From Candidatus Omnitrophota bacterium (GTDB lineage Bacteria; Omnitrophota; Gorgyraeia; Pluralincolimonadales; Pluralincolimonadaceae), in assembly GCA_020061685.1 (NCBI GenBank), contig JAGUXU010000150.1:1-6011 (forward strand): a DNA stretch of 6,011 nt. The letters run 5' to 3'. The position numbers were made by a program, and so were the translations under genes. Positions 6,010 through 6,011 of this stretch are shown piece by piece. Each line of letters starts with the position of its first letter. Position 1 is the stretch's first letter. The notes below the pieces were generated by a model. The model saw only the letters and a list, made by a program, of their open reading frames with translations. It was not told the DNA's origin and did not search any database.

Positions 6010-6011
6010 AT

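Noticed and set aside
5941..6011. Open frame after the rpsI stop, in the same frame, with protein-like residues (YAYPDEKTLDEIGVF)
   Set aside because: There is no start codon in this frame inside the window, the stretch is only 23 codons, and the inverted repeat explains part of its pattern. A gene starting at the window edge cannot be excluded.
1..6011. tRNA, rRNA, CRISPR array, insertion sequence or prophage elements
   Set aside because: I saw no cloverleaf, no regularly spaced repeats, no transposase motif and no terminal inverted repeats. Coding sequence fills almost the whole window, and no gap without a gene exceeds about 80 bases.

Overview
The window looks like a piece of a bacterial chromosome, all genes on the + strand. 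The ribosomal proteins L13 and S9 are of the bacterial type. I cannot name the organism from the sequence. The mix of an OtsA/OtsB pair, an archaeal-style TreT glycosyltransferase and a DUF5752-like protein would fit an uncultured lineage such as Omnitrophota, but that is a guess.

Region 1 (1-5027) is a tightly packed osmotic-stress / trehalose operon. It opens with the last 34 codons of a gene whose C-terminus resembles MscS mechanosensitive channels. Next comes a 745-residue membrane-anchored protein in which an N-terminal two-TM sensor module with a HAMP-like linker is fused to a complete trehalose-6-phosphate synthase (GT20, OtsA type). It is followed by trehalose-6-phosphate phosphatase (OtsB), a 223-residue protein of unknown function made of two diverged copies of one unit (probably DUF5752), and a GT4 enzyme of the TreT trehalose synthase type. 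Every junction is an overlap or a one-base gap (TGA-T-ATG twice, TGATG once, one 23-bp overlap), so the five genes are probably co-transcribed and translationally coupled. No promoter is visible within the part of the operon seen here; it must lie upstream of the window.

Region 2 (5028-6011) is a separate transcription unit. A strong sigma70-type promoter with an extended -10 lies in the 76-bp gap and drives rplM and rpsI, in their usual bacterial order. After rpsI the window ends in an inverted-repeat region that may be a terminator.

Working model: the operon couples the two sides of turgor control. The MscS-like channel would release solutes on hypo-osmotic shock, while OtsA-OtsB (UDP-glucose + glucose-6-P to trehalose-6-P to trehalose) and TreT (NDP-glucose + glucose to trehalose) make the compatible solute. 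The unusual element is the synthase itself, which carries its own extracytoplasmic sensor, so trehalose synthesis could be tuned directly at the membrane without a separate kinase or regulator. The gene set (channel, TPS, TPP, glycosyltransferase) parallels the trehalose operon described in the archaeon Thermoproteus tenax, where the glycosyltransferase activates the synthase/phosphatase.
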